64,000 nt of DNA from Bacteroidota bacterium (GTDB lineage: Bacteria; Bacteroidota; Bacteroidia; CAIKAF01), in NCBI GenBank assembly GCA_016866335.1, contig VGMT01000012.1, positions 1 to 64,000 of the forward strand. Direction: 5' to 3'. The position numbers were made by a program, and so were the translations under genes. Within the stretch, counting starts at the first letter, position 1. Every line of letters starts with the position of its first letter. The notes under the pieces are model-generated. The model was not told the DNA's origin. It saw nothing but the letters and a program-made list of their open reading frames with translations, and did not search any database. Below, one piece after another: positions 44,149-53,421 of the stretch.

Positions 44149-44825
44149 CAGTTGCTCAATTGCCAAGGTATGGGTAACAGACCATTGTCTTCTAAAAAGG
44201 AATTTGCCAACGAAAAATGCCGGCAGCCGAAAAACCCTTGATAGGCCGACAAGGGAGAAGGGTGAGGGGCTAACAGAACGAGGTGTTTTTTTTCGTCAAT
44301 CAGACTTCTCTTTTGCTGGGCAAATTTGCCCCACAACAAAAAGACCACCGATTCCTGTTCTCGGCTTACCGTGGCCAAAACGGCATCGGTAAAATGCTCC
44401 CAACCCAGATTTCGGTGCGACCCCGCCAATCCTGGAGCTACCGTTAGAACCGAATTTAAAAGTAAAACGCCCCGCTGAGCCCATTCCAACAGGTTGCCAT
44501 GGGTTGCAGGGGCAATTCCCAAATCGTCTTGCAGCTCTTTATAAATATTTCTTAACGATGGGGGAACGGGAATGCCACGTGGCACTGAAAAAGAAAGCCC
44601 CTCGGCTTGCTCAGGACCATGGTAGGGGTCTTGGCCCAAAACAACCACTTTAACCCGGTGCAACGGGGTTTCGTTCAGGGCGCGGAAAATCTTATTTGAT
44701 GCAGGATAAAACCCCGTAGTAGCACGCGCTTCAAGTAGCTTTTTTCTTAAATCTATCAAGTATGGCTTTTGAAATTCAGCCTCAAGGTGACGAAGCCAAG
44801 TACCATTCAATTGAATCGATTTCAT
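44148..44825 (-). CDS. ung: Uracil-DNA glycosylase, family 1
   Basis: A 225-residue base-excision repair enzyme that removes uracil from DNA. The catalytic water-activating motif GQDPYHG and the leucine-loop HPSPLSAYQGFFGCRHFS are intact, and there is LLWGKFAQQKRSLI between them. The start at 44825 (MKSIQLNG) is preferred over 44849. It is co-transcribed with the downstream Omp85 gene (TGATG overlap). It is divergent from the tiny lipoprotein gene. Confidence 0.96.
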   Translation of the reverse strand: MKSIQLNGTWLRHLEAEFQKPYLIDLRKKLLEARATTGFYPASNKIFRALNETPLHRVKVVVLGQDPYHGPEQAEGLSFSVPRGIPVPPSLRNIYKELQDDLGIAPATHGNLLEWAQRGVLLLNSVLTVAPGLAGSHRNLGWEHFTDAVLATVSREQESVVFLLWGKFAQQKRSLIDEKKHLVLLAPHPSPLSAYQGFFGCRHFSLANSFLEDNGLLPIPWQLSN

Positions 44826-44902
44826 TCCCTTTGCTTTGTTTCTATTCAAAGGAACAACACTTATTGTTAATAACCGAATGATTTTTTAACGCTTTATGCC
44901 TT

Positions 44903-44931
44903 TTTGAGCCAAGAAATTTCATCTACTTTTG
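44903..44931 (+). promoter_or_regulatory. Promoter of the tiny lipoprotein gene
   Basis: TTTG (44903-44906), 17 bp, TACTTTTG (44924-44931), 15 bp before ATG 44947. Confidence 0.5.
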
Positions 44932-44946
44932 ATAAAAATAAAGCGA

Positions 44947-45072
44947 ATGAAACGCTCATTAATTCTGTTGGCCGGCACTCTATTGGTGATGGCATTGCTG
45001 TTTGCCTCATGCAAATCAGGTGAACATTGTCCAGCTTATGGAAGTTTGTTGCTGCCCGTTCAGGTAGGTTGA
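44947..45072 (+). CDS. Very small lipoprotein (41 residues)
   Basis: ATG 44947 opens MKRSLILLAGTLLVMALLFA, followed by SCKSGEHCPAYG and a short tail to TGA 45072. The hydrophobic signal and the lipobox LFASC predict a lipid-anchored peptide of about 20 residues after cleavage. Tiny lipoproteins with a C-PAYG/CGAY-like motif occur in Bacteroidota. It has its own promoter and lies between divergent ung and convergent tadA. It is easily missed by length cut-offs. Function is unknown. Confidence 0.65.
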   Translation: MKRSLILLAGTLLVMALLFASCKSGEHCPAYGSLLLPVQVG

Positions 45073-45091
45073 TTGGTCCCGAAAATTCGGG

Positions 45092-45547
45092 TTACCTGCT
45101 GCCTTGCCGTTTTTCCTTGAAAAATTGGCTCAATAATTTTCCGCATTCGTCGTTTAACACGCCGCCCTGAATCTGGGTTTTTGGATGCAACCTACCCTCA
45201 GAGGTAGAATCAAAACCGTATTTCAAATCTGCCGCCCCAAAAACAACGGCATCAGGCCTTGCCCATCGAAGCGCCCCCGCACACATCATGCAGGGTTCAA
45301 GGGTAATATAAACCCTACAGCCTTCTAAGAACTTTGATCCCAAGAAATTCGCAGCAGCTGTAATGGCTTGCATTTCGGCATGAGCTGTAACGTCCAACAA
45401 ACGTTCCGTTAAATTATGCCCCCGGGCAATAATCCGATTTCGAGAAACAACGACGCAACCCACGGGAACCTCATCTAATTCGTACGCCTTTTGGGCCTCT
45501 TTTAGGGCCTCCGTCATAAACCACTCGTCGCTACATGTTTCTAACAT
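45092..45547 (-). CDS. tadA: tRNA-specific adenosine deaminase
   Basis: A 151-residue zinc deaminase converting A34 to inosine in tRNA-Arg(ACG). The zinc site is HAEMQAI (His, catalytic Glu) plus PCMMCAGAL (two Cys). VPVGCVVV and the C-terminal GGVLNDECGKLLSQFF fit TadA. The start at 45547 (MLETCSDEW) is chosen because TATCTTTG, a -7 box, lies 5 bp upstream (45560-45553); the longer frame to 45655 would run through this promoter and the divergent nagZ start. A leaderless message is implied. Confidence 0.93.
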   Translation of the reverse strand: MLETCSDEWFMTEALKEAQKAYELDEVPVGCVVVSRNRIIARGHNLTERLLDVTAHAEMQAITAAANFLGSKFLEGCRVYITLEPCMMCAGALRWARPDAVVFGAADLKYGFDSTSEGRLHPKTQIQGGVLNDECGKLLSQFFKEKRQGSR

Positions 45548-45643
45548 AAGGTCAAAGATAAATATCTGTACTTTTTTTTGGTGATGCAGCCTATCTAGCC
45601 TACAATTAACATCGGATGGTGCAAGAAGATTTGACCTTTGCCG

Positions 45644-45674
45644 TTTATGTACCAAGGAAAGAAAACTACCTTTG
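45644..45674 (+). promoter_or_regulatory. nagZ promoter
   Basis: TTTA (45644-45647), 19 bp, TACCTTTG (45667-45674), then 5 bp to ATG 45680. It excludes the earlier ATG at 45638 as the start. Confidence 0.5.
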
Positions 45675-45679
45675 AAGCC

Positions 45680-48598
45680 ATGCGCAAACTGTTTTTAATC
45701 GTTTCAATTTGGACTTGTTTTGCTGGGCTTCAGTCCCAGTCCTTGCATCCCACGGCTGCAGCTTGGAACTGGGCCGATTCGGCAATGAGGGAATTGAGCC
45801 CCCGACAACGTGCGGGCCAGCTTTTTATGGTGGCGGCCTATTCTACAAAGGGTGCAGAACCTCAAGGACATGTGATGGATTTAATTCAAAACCATGGGAT
45901 TGGTGGCCTTATTTTTATGCAAGGTGGACCAGGAAGGCAACTCTTGCTTACCCGTCAATACCAAGCCGCATCTTCGTTGCCTTTGCTCATTTCTGCCGAC
46001 GCAGAATGGGGATTGTCTATGCGCCTAGATTCTTCCTTCTCTTTCCCCTATGCCATGACCTTGGGTGCGATTCAAGATGTTCAATTGGTCAGAAAAACCG
46101 CAGAACACTTAGCCTTTCATTGCCGCAGAATCGGGATTACCATGAATATGGCTCCGGTTGTAGATGTAAACGTTAACCCAAAAAATCCCATTATCAATGG
46201 GCGGAGCTTTGGCGAAAACCCTAAACGGGTGGCCAAATTGGGGGTGGCATTTATGCAGGGTCTGCAAGCAGGCGGCGTAATGGCCTCGGCAAAGCATTTT
46301 CCAGGACATGGCGACACAGAAAAAGACAGCCACCTTACCCTACCCGAAGTTCCGCATCAACGCCCGCGCCTTGATAGCATTGAACTGTTGCCCTTCCGTG
46401 AACTAATCAAGCAGCGGTGCGCCTCGGTGATGGTTGCCCATTTATCGGTCCCCGCTTTAACAGGCAAAACCGGCGAACCCACGACCCTTTCTAACAAGGT
46501 GGTAACCCAATTGCTAAAAAAAGAATTGGGTTTTGATGGCCTGGCCATTACCGATGCTTTAAATATGAAAGGGGTAGCCGAACAAAACCAGCCAGGTGCC
46601 GTAGATGTTGAAGCGCTTTTGGCAGGCAACGACATCTTGCTGTTTTCTGAAAATGTCCCCAAAGCCTTAAGCCTAATCGAGGAAAAACTTAAAAATGGAG
46701 CCCTGCAACAATCTGATATTGATGAAAAATGCAGAAAAATTTTGGCCTATAAGTATATGCTGGGATTAGCCCAAAACAAACTCCCTTCCATGACCGGCCT
46801 TTATAAGGACTTACATCAAGATAAAGACCGACGCCTAATGTTCGATATCTACGAAAAGGCCATTACATTGCTTCAAAATGAAGGCGATATTGTACCATTC
46901 AAGCGCCTTGATACACTAAAGCCAATACTGATTGAAATCGGCAAAACAGATGGGCCTGAGTTTTATGACCGCCTTAATGATTACATGCCCGTTCAACGAC
47001 TAAGCATTCCCGAAGACGCCAGTGCAGAACAAATTGACCAGGTGCTGCTGCAGGCAAGCCGCTGCAATTTAGCCATATTGGCCCTACATAGGCCAGGCGA
47101 AAAACCCTTTCGTACCAAAAACTGGTCGGCAGCAACCAAAAATATAACCGAGAGGCTGCAGCAACGCATGCCAACCGTTTTGGTGCACTTTTCTATGCCC
47201 TACCACTTGTTGAGCCTAGGAAACATTACCAAACACAAAGCCATTCTTCAGGCATTTCAAGACGTTCCCGCTGCACGAGATATGGCGGCTCAGGCCCTTT
47301 TTGGCGGCATTGGGTTGAGCGGGAAATTGCCCGTAAGCCTGCCCGGTCTTTTTGGCGAGGGTACAGGAATAGAAACCAAAGGAGGCCTAAGACTTAGGTA
47401 TGCTGAACCAGAAGACCTGGGCATAAGGCCAGAAGAGTTGTCGCCCCTAGATGCCTTTATGGCCGAATCCATTAAAAATGGCCACTTTCCGGGTGCACAA
47501 ATTTTGGCCGCAAAAAACGGCATCGTTTTTCTACGAAAAAGCTACGGCAAATTGGACCTTATTACCGGAACCCCAACGGCAAACAACCACCTTTATGACT
47601 TGGCCAGCATTACCAAAGTGGCAGGCTGCCTACCCCAACTAATGCGATTGGTAGATGAAGGCAAATTGGATTTAAATCAAACATTGGGGTTCTATTTGCC
47701 AGAGCTTGCCAATAGCAATAAAGCGGACTTAATTGTGCGCGAGGTTTTGAGCCATCAAGCCCGATTGAAAGCCTGGATTCCCTTTTACCAAAAAACCTTG
47801 GCCAACGGGGTGCCTCGAACAGAATTTTATAGGAACCAGGCCGAACCCGGATTCGAACTGCCTGTGGCAAAAAACCTTTTCTGCTTGAATTCAATGCCAG
47901 ACTCCATTCTTATCTGGGCCACCGAATCTGCTCTATTGCCTGAAAAAAAATACCTCTACAGCGATTTAGGTTACTATTTTCTAACCCGAATCGTAGAACG
48001 CCTCTCGCAGAATACCTCCTTGAGCTCCCTACATCGTCAAAAAATAGCCCTGCCCCTTGGTGCACACTCCTTAACCTACAACCCACACCTTTTAATGAAC
48101 GACACCTGTATTGCACCTACCGAAAACGACCAAGTTTTTCGAAAACAACTTGTTCGAGGCTTTGTACACGACCAGGGCGCCGCCATGTGCGGTGGTGTAG
48201 CCGGCCATGCCGGTCTGTTTTCAACCGCAAACGACCTGGCCAAATTGATTCAGATGTACTTGAACATGGGGGAATATGGCGGAGAGCGGTACATCCAAGA
48301 ATCTACCCTGAACGAATTTGTGAAATGTCAATTTTGCAAAGACGGAAACCGAAGGGGAATTGGATTTGATAAACCATCGCCCAATGGAAACGGTGGAACA
48401 GCTTGCGATTGCGTTAGCTATTTAAGTTTTGGGCACAGTGGCTTTACAGGCACCCTAGTCTGGGCAGACCCCCAATACAACATCCTTTTCGTTTTTCTCT
48501 CTAACCGAGTTCATCCCGACGCCGAAAACAAAGGAATTATTAAAGAGGAAATCCGCGCTAAAGCACAACAAATTATCTACAACGCCATTAACGGCTAA
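45680..48598 (+). CDS. Fusion of GH3 beta-N-acetylglucosaminidase (NagZ-like) and beta-lactamase-type serine hydrolase
   Basis: A 972-residue exported enzyme. A signal peptide (~1-20) precedes a GH3 N-terminal domain with the NagZ signature KHFPGHGDTEKDSH (residues 205-218) and the nucleophile segment FDGLAITDALNMKG. The second part (~from 580) is a class C beta-lactamase/PBP-like hydrolase with S643ITK, YSDLGY and HSGFTGT. The combination is common in Bacteroidota and suggests joint trimming of peptidoglycan glycan and peptide or ester bonds; the exact reaction of the second domain is unproven. It is monocistronic, with its own promoter. Confidence 0.9.
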   Translation: MRKLFLIVSIWTCFAGLQSQSLHPTAAAWNWADSAMRELSPRQRAGQLFMVAAYSTKGAEPQGHVMDLIQNHGIGGLIFMQGGPGRQLLLTRQYQAASSLPLLISADAEWGLSMRLDSSFSFPYAMTLGAIQDVQLVRKTAEHLAFHCRRIGITMNMAPVVDVNVNPKNPIINGRSFGENPKRVAKLGVAFMQGLQAGGVMASAKHFPGHGDTEKDSHLTLPEVPHQRPRLDSIELLPFRELIKQRCASVMVAHLSVPALTGKTGEPTTLSNKVVTQLLKKELGFDGLAITDALNMKGVAEQNQPGAVDVEALLAGNDILLFSENVPKALSLIEEKLKNGALQQSDIDEKCRKILAYKYMLGLAQNKLPSMTGLYKDLHQDKDRRLMFDIYEKAITLLQNEGDIVPFKRLDTLKPILIEIGKTDGPEFYDRLNDYMPVQRLSIPEDASAEQIDQVLLQASRCNLAILALHRPGEKPFRTKNWSAATKNITERLQQRMPTVLVHFSMPYHLLSLGNITKHKAILQAFQDVPAARDMAAQALFGGIGLSGKLPVSLPGLFGEGTGIETKGGLRLRYAEPEDLGIRPEELSPLDAFMAESIKNGHFPGAQILAAKNGIVFLRKSYGKLDLITGTPTANNHLYDLASITKVAGCLPQLMRLVDEGKLDLNQTLGFYLPELANSNKADLIVREVLSHQARLKAWIPFYQKTLANGVPRTEFYRNQAEPGFELPVAKNLFCLNSMPDSILIWATESALLPEKKYLYSDLGYYFLTRIVERLSQNTSLSSLHRQKIALPLGAHSLTYNPHLLMNDTCIAPTENDQVFRKQLVRGFVHDQGAAMCGGVAGHAGLFSTANDLAKLIQMYLNMGEYGGERYIQESTLNEFVKCQFCKDGNRRGIGFDKPSPNGNGGTACDCVSYLSFGHSGFTGTLVWADPQYNILFVFLSNRVHPDAENKGIIKEEIRAKAQQIIYNAING

Positions 48599-48638
48599 GA
48601 CAACAGGTTATCAACCTCCTTTTTACCCTTAACCCAGG

Positions 48639-49922
48639 TTATTTTACCAGGCGATAATGGCGGAGCCTATCTCCAATGGCAATTTGGACGGTGTACACTC
48701 CAGCCACCAGATCCGATGTGCCAATGGTATGGCCCTCCAAATTTATCGCTCCTTGCTTAACAACCCTTCCATACATATCTAAAACCAACCATGAACCGGG
48801 ACCATTGCCGTTTGTTTTTAGGTTGATGAATTCGGAAAACGGATTCGGAAAAACACCCACTTCTGCCCCACTTTCTTCCAAATTCCCCATTCCCCCACAA
48901 TCCTCCGTCACCAAATAGGTATGAACCGCTGTGCAGTTCATGTTGTAAACCCCAAACACTTTGTACGAACCTGGACCAACAATCGACACACAGGGGCTCA
49001 ATGGCAAATTGATCGTATTGTTCAAACTGTCGGTGTAACTCCAACCTTGAACCAGCATTGGACAATCCAAAATGCACACCGAATCGGGCAGGGTGCAATA
49101 GGTTTGCATAAACGTGTCAACAGGCATAAAAAATTCAATGGAGTCCGTCGCAACAGAGGTGCAGTTGTTGGAGTCAACCACATACACGCTGATGGTATGC
49201 CAGCCCGGCGAATTGGCCGAAATGACGGTCGTTGCCGACGTGGGCGAAACAACATTCAGCGTGGGCGAAACCCAGCTGTATTGATAGGGGCCAGGACCGC
49301 TTGCCGTGGCACTTACTTGGGGGCCAGTACAATTCGAAATGGCTTGACTTGGGGCTTGTATGCTGGCTGTACACCCCGACCCGCAATCTTGACTAACCAC
49401 ATAGGTATGAACAGCAGTGCAGTTCATATCGTAAATCCCAAACACTTTGTACGAACCAGGTCCAACAATCGACACACAAGGGGTCAATGGTAAATTGGTG
49501 GTGCCGCCCTGAATGTCGGTGTACGACCAGCCCTGAACCAACATAGGGCAATCCAATATGCACACCGAATCAGGTAGGGTACAATACGTTTGCACAAATG
49601 AATCAACAGGATGAAAAAATTGAATGGAATCAATGGTCATTGAGGTGCATAGGTTCGCATCGACAACCAAAACATTAAGGATATGCCAACCTGCTGTACT
49701 AGCCGAAACAACCGTAGTTGCCGAGTTGGGTGAAACAACATTTAAGGTGGGCGAAGTCCAAGAATATTGATATGGGCCAGTTCCGCTTGGAATTGCGGTT
49801 ACCTGTGGGCCTGTGCAATTGCTTATTGCTTGGCTTGGCCCTTGGATAAGCGAGAAACACTGAGAAACCAACCGGAGGTTTATCGCCCACAACAATAGGA
49901 TTGGAATAAGAAATCTGTTCAT
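48639..49922 (-). CDS. T9SS-exported protein with two near-identical tandem domains
   Basis: A 427-residue exported protein. A signal peptide (~1-21) is followed by two copies of a ~162-residue unit. Both contain PSQAISNCTGPQV, YQYSW, SPTLNVVSP, YCTLPDSVCILDCPMLVQGW, SIVGPGSYKVFG and NCTAVHTY. The offset is 486 bp and the DNA is still very similar, so the duplication is recent. The C-terminal ~75 residues are a type A T9SS sorting domain (VGVFPNPFSEFINL to RLRHYRLVK). Many paired cysteines suggest disulfides. Ligand and function are unknown. Confidence 0.88.
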   Translation of the reverse strand: MNRFLIPILLLWAINLRLVSQCFSLIQGPSQAISNCTGPQVTAIPSGTGPYQYSWTSPTLNVVSPNSATTVVSASTAGWHILNVLVVDANLCTSMTIDSIQFFHPVDSFVQTYCTLPDSVCILDCPMLVQGWSYTDIQGGTTNLPLTPCVSIVGPGSYKVFGIYDMNCTAVHTYVVSQDCGSGCTASIQAPSQAISNCTGPQVSATASGPGPYQYSWVSPTLNVVSPTSATTVISANSPGWHTISVYVVDSNNCTSVATDSIEFFMPVDTFMQTYCTLPDSVCILDCPMLVQGWSYTDSLNNTINLPLSPCVSIVGPGSYKVFGVYNMNCTAVHTYLVTEDCGGMGNLEESGAEVGVFPNPFSEFINLKTNGNGPGSWLVLDMYGRVVKQGAINLEGHTIGTSDLVAGVYTVQIAIGDRLRHYRLVK

Positions 49923-50067
49923 AATACAAGGTTTTTTGGAGTTCTACTTGATAGACCAATGGCATTCTCTTTGGCTGCAAATCAGCCCGCTATTTTTAAG
50001 CTTTTAACTTTTAACAGCCTTATTTCCAAATTTATGACAAAACGGACTACATGGTTGCGAATCAAAA

Positions 50068-50095
50068 AAAAGCCCGATAAAATCGGGCTTTACAT
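50068..50095 (-). terminator. Terminator of the Omp28-like gene
   Basis: On the minus strand AAGCCCGAT, TTT loop, ATCGGGCTT is followed by a run of T. It lies 16 bp after the stop. Confidence 0.85.
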
Positions 50096-50110
50096 GTTTA
50101 AAAAAAACTA

Positions 50111-50986
50111 TTATCGGTTGTTGGTGGCATTCACAAACTCAAACGTTCCGTCGGTCTTCTTTTTCCAGATAACGGCAACCACCTCAATTTTGTCTAAATC
50201 CCAGGTTGGATCGTAAGCAATGGCGCGAGCCCAATGGGTTGTTGCACCTTTGCTGCCTCCGTTTGGCAAAATCTCTTCGCCCCATGCACCACCTGAAGTT
50301 GCAGCACCCATCAACACGTGGTGGTGTACAAAATTAGGGTCGTTGGTGCTACCTACTTTCTGCGTTTCAACAATATCGCGAGCTAAGAAATAAATAGCTA
50401 AATGATGAGCTCCGCTAACATCAGCAAAGTTTTTAACGTAGGCGTCAATGTTAATTTTACCTGCGTTGGGGCCGGCACCAATGCTGGTACGCAAACCAAC
50501 ACCCATTTTGGGAGCCAATTGAGAGGCAGCATCAACAATACCCATGGCTTGGCCTACGCTGGTTCCTGTCATTTGCTCATTTGCGGCAAAGTTAGGAGTT
50601 CCGGTGTAAGCCCATTTGGCAGAAAATTGGTCAACCAAGGGGCCATTCGCTGGAGTGGTTAGGTTGTCAGAAACCTGGAACGACATTCCCAATAGTTTGC
50701 CTTTGTTACCATCTACGGCACCTGTAAAGGCAGTAGCTCCCCAATCACCGCAAGGACCACACCATGTGGCGGTAAACTTAACGAAAATGGAATTCTGCTT
50801 TTCTTCAATGTACACGCAAGAGGCATCATCTACCGTTGCATCTGGATTGAAGTTAACAGAGGCTGGATCTGTACAGCCTTTTACACCCGTGCCTCCACCG
50901 TCGGTAATTAGGCTGGGGTCAGTACAAGAGGCCATTGCAGCTAAAGCCACAAAAAATAGCCCTTTAAGAGTAATGCTCGTATTCAT
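50111..50986 (-). CDS. Omp28-related lipoprotein with thioredoxin-like fold
   Basis: A 291-residue lipoprotein (lipobox MASC, Cys21). A short Ca/Asp-rich linker motif common in Bacteroidota (GCTDPASVNFNPDATVDDAS) leads to an Omp28-like domain with a thioredoxin-type active site TATWCGPCGDWG. It is probably located at the outer membrane facing out or in the periplasm. The WCGPC pair is intact, so redox activity is possible; Omp28 relatives are mostly of unknown role. TACCTTCG at 51022-51015 is the likely -7 box. A strong terminator follows the gene. Confidence 0.85.
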   Translation of the reverse strand: MNTSITLKGLFFVALAAMASCTDPSLITDGGGTGVKGCTDPASVNFNPDATVDDASCVYIEEKQNSIFVKFTATWCGPCGDWGATAFTGAVDGNKGKLLGMSFQVSDNLTTPANGPLVDQFSAKWAYTGTPNFAANEQMTGTSVGQAMGIVDAASQLAPKMGVGLRTSIGAGPNAGKINIDAYVKNFADVSGAHHLAIYFLARDIVETQKVGSTNDPNFVHHHVLMGAATSGGAWGEEILPNGGSKGATTHWARAIAYDPTWDLDKIEVVAVIWKKKTDGTFEFVNATNNR

Positions 50987-51255
50987 GATTTTGATTTTTC
51001 TAGCGATTAGACATCGAAGGTAGCTAGGATGCTGCTTAAATGCAAGGGTTTTTAGATTAAATTTGTCTTGGCATAGGTTAAACCAAGATTCCCTTGATTT
51101 TGTTTATCCCAAAAGAAAGAAAAATCCTTAGTTGTGCTGACAATGAGCGCTTCCCTTCTGTTCTTTTAGCGGCTTTGTTTACCCAAGATGTTCCCTAAAA
51201 AAGTTCGGCTTTATGCCCTAAGTTTTGTTACTTTGTACTCAATTTAAGCAAAGAC

Positions 51256-52323
51256 ATGATCAGCAACGCGTTCCTAAGCATCGACGACCCTACCTACAGC
51301 CCCAATAAAAGGTACTCTTGGCTCGACAAGCTTTTCCTTCCCGCTATAAATGACCCGCGGGACCTCCCTTTTGTCCACTTAAGCCTTGCTCTTATTCTCA
51401 TTTTCCCTCCTTTGGCCTTATGGCTCTTTGTTGATTTTTCGTGGTGGATTGCTGGCATTTATTTATTCTTGAATTGGGCATTGTTCCTGGGCCCATTTAT
51501 TCTAATGCTCCACAACACTTCGCACCGCAGTTTATTCAAAAATAAATACAAACAATTCAACCAGTTTATTCCTTGGTTTATTGGTCCCTTTTTTGGTGAA
51601 ACCCCCGAAACCTACTACGGACACCACATTGCCATGCACCACCCTGAAAACAACCTTGAATCGGATCTAAGCACAACCATGAAATTCAGGCGCGACAGCA
51701 AATGGGGTTTTTTTCAGTATTTCAGTGAATTCTTTTTTATTGGTCTGATTGAACTTGTGCATTATTTGTTTGGTAAAAAACGCACCCCAATCATGCGCCG
51801 GGTAATTGTAGGCGAATTGTCGTTCATTGCTCTGGGCATTGCCTTAACCAGCTTGAATTTCCAAGCAGGATTGGTCGTTTTTTGGCTTCCCTTGTTTTTC
51901 AGCCGATTGATGATGATGGCCGGCAATTGGGCCCAACATGCTTTCGTTGATGCCCAAGCTCCCGACAATTGCTACCGAAACAGCATTACCTGCATCAACA
52001 GCCCCTACAATAAAAAGTGCTTTAACGACGGATACCACATTGGTCACCATGTGCGGTCAAGCCGACATTGGACCCAAATGCCCGAAGATTTTTTGAATAA
52101 TATTGAAACCTATGCCCGCGAAAAAGCCATTGTGTTTCGAAAATTAGATTTTACCTCTATTTGGTTCCTTCTGATGTGGAAACAATACAGCACCCTTGCC
52201 CGGTTTTATGTTCAACTGGACCCCGAAACCCCCTTGTCTGAAAAAGAAATCATTGCCCTGCTTAAACAACGTACCCGAAAAATTGTAGACCGCAATTACG
52301 TAGAGCAAATTTCTTTGGCTTGA
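51256..52323 (+). CDS. Membrane fatty-acid desaturase family protein
   Basis: A 355-residue membrane di-iron enzyme. Histidine boxes are HNTSHR, GHHIAMHH and GYHIGHH, in the order and spacing of fatty-acid desaturase/hydroxylase-type proteins. Hydrophobic segments flank them (ALILIFPPLALWLFVDFSWW; LNWALFLGPFILM). It should introduce a double bond or hydroxyl into a lipid acyl chain; the position cannot be told. It is monocistronic, with the -7-like TACTTTG 20 bp upstream of the ATG. Confidence 0.9.
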   Translation: MISNAFLSIDDPTYSPNKRYSWLDKLFLPAINDPRDLPFVHLSLALILIFPPLALWLFVDFSWWIAGIYLFLNWALFLGPFILMLHNTSHRSLFKNKYKQFNQFIPWFIGPFFGETPETYYGHHIAMHHPENNLESDLSTTMKFRRDSKWGFFQYFSEFFFIGLIELVHYLFGKKRTPIMRRVIVGELSFIALGIALTSLNFQAGLVVFWLPLFFSRLMMMAGNWAQHAFVDAQAPDNCYRNSITCINSPYNKKCFNDGYHIGHHVRSSRHWTQMPEDFLNNIETYAREKAIVFRKLDFTSIWFLLMWKQYSTLARFYVQLDPETPLSEKEIIALLKQRTRKIVDRNYVEQISLA

Positions 52324-52410
52324 TTTAATTTGGTTCTGTATTTTTGTTCATCCTGAACCAAATTCAGGGTTCCTCGGTTCTTTCTTTAATAACCTTTTAA
52401 TTCCATTCTT

Positions 52411-53019
52411 ATGCCTTTCGAATTAGCCCCTTTGCCATACGCATCAAATGCCTTGGAGCCTCATATTGACGCCCGTACCATGGAAATCCACCACGGCAAA
52501 CACCATGCAGCCTACACCACAAATTTGAACGCCGCTATTCAAGGCGGCCCGTTGGAAGGAGATTCCATTGAATCCATTCTATCTAAAATTTCATCTGCCG
52601 GCCCTGCCGTTCGCAACAACGGCGGCGGCTATTACAACCACAACTTATTCTGGAATTGCATGGGGCCAAACAAAGGAGGAACCCCCTCTGGCAACCTGGC
52701 AAGGGCCATCGATGCCGCTTTTGGCAGCTTTGAAACCTTTAAAGAGGAGTTTTCTAATGCCGCTAAAACCCGTTTCGGTTCAGGTTGGGCATGGTTGATT
52801 GTCCACGACGGTAAATTGGTCGTGTGCAGCAGCCCCAACCAAGACAACCCTCTAATGGACGACGCTCCTGTTAAAGGTACCCCCATTTTAGGTTTAGATG
52901 TGTGGGAACACGCTTATTACTTGAATTACCAAAACCGCCGGCCCGATTACGTTTCGGCTTTTTGGAATTTGGTAAATTGGGATTTTGTAGCACAACAGTA
53001 CCTTTTAGCAACCAAGTAA
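52411..53019 (+). CDS. sod: Superoxide dismutase, Fe/Mn family
   Basis: A 202-residue enzyme that converts superoxide to oxygen and hydrogen peroxide. Metal ligands are seen: H27 (IHHGKHH), the His in YYNHNLFW, and the Asp and His of [15 protein letters not shown]. It is of normal length and has no signal peptide, so it is cytoplasmic. The metal (Fe or Mn) cannot be decided by eye. A promoter may be TTTG (52314-52317), 21 bp, TATTTTTG (52339-52346). It is first gene of a close cluster with apaG and arfB. Confidence 0.96.
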   Translation: MPFELAPLPYASNALEPHIDARTMEIHHGKHHAAYTTNLNAAIQGGPLEGDSIESILSKISSAGPAVRNNGGGYYNHNLFWNCMGPNKGGTPSGNLARAIDAAFGSFETFKEEFSNAAKTRFGSGWAWLIVHDGKLVVCSSPNQDNPLMDDAPVKGTPILGLDVWEHAYYLNYQNRRPDYVSAFWNLVNWDFVAQQYLLATK

Positions 53020-53027
53020 TCGCTTCT

Positions 53028-53420
53028 ATGACTGCGGTCGAAAAAATTACCAATAACGTTAAAATTGCCGTTCGAATCCGTTACATCCACGAGGATTCCA
53101 GGCCCGAAGAAAATTATTTTCTCTTCGGCTACCGCATTTCCATTGAAAACTTAGGACACAGCCCCATTCAGTTGCTCAAGCGGAACTGGTTTATTTTTGA
53201 CTCCATTGGTGAACATCGAGAGGTCTCAGGACCAGGCGTGGTAGGACAACAACCCGTAATTGCTCCCGGAAAACAATTCACCTATGAATCTGCCTGCAAT
53301 CTGCGTTCAGAAATAGGCAATATGAAAGGGCTTTTTACCATGGAAAACCTTATTACCCAAAAAGCATTTCAGGTTGAGGTCCCAGAATTCCACCTGGTAA
53401 GCCCAAATAAAAAAAATTAA
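53028..53420 (+). CDS. apaG: ApaG-family (Co2+/Mg2+ efflux-associated) protein
   Basis: A 130-residue beta-sandwich protein of the ApaG/DUF525 family. Seen: YFLFGYRISIENLGHSPIQL, NWFIFDSIGEHREVSGPGVVGQQP, IAPGKQFTYESACNL, and MKGLFTMEN. The start at 53028 (MTAVEKIT) lies 8 bp after the sod stop; the longer frame to 52902 overlaps sod. It was named after a magnesium/cobalt phenotype in enterobacteria, but the biochemical role is unclear. It is likely co-transcribed with sod and arfB. Confidence 0.92.
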   Translation: MTAVEKITNNVKIAVRIRYIHEDSRPEENYFLFGYRISIENLGHSPIQLLKRNWFIFDSIGEHREVSGPGVVGQQPVIAPGKQFTYESACNLRSEIGNMKGLFTMENLITQKAFQVEVPEFHLVSPNKKN

Positions 53421-53421
53421 G

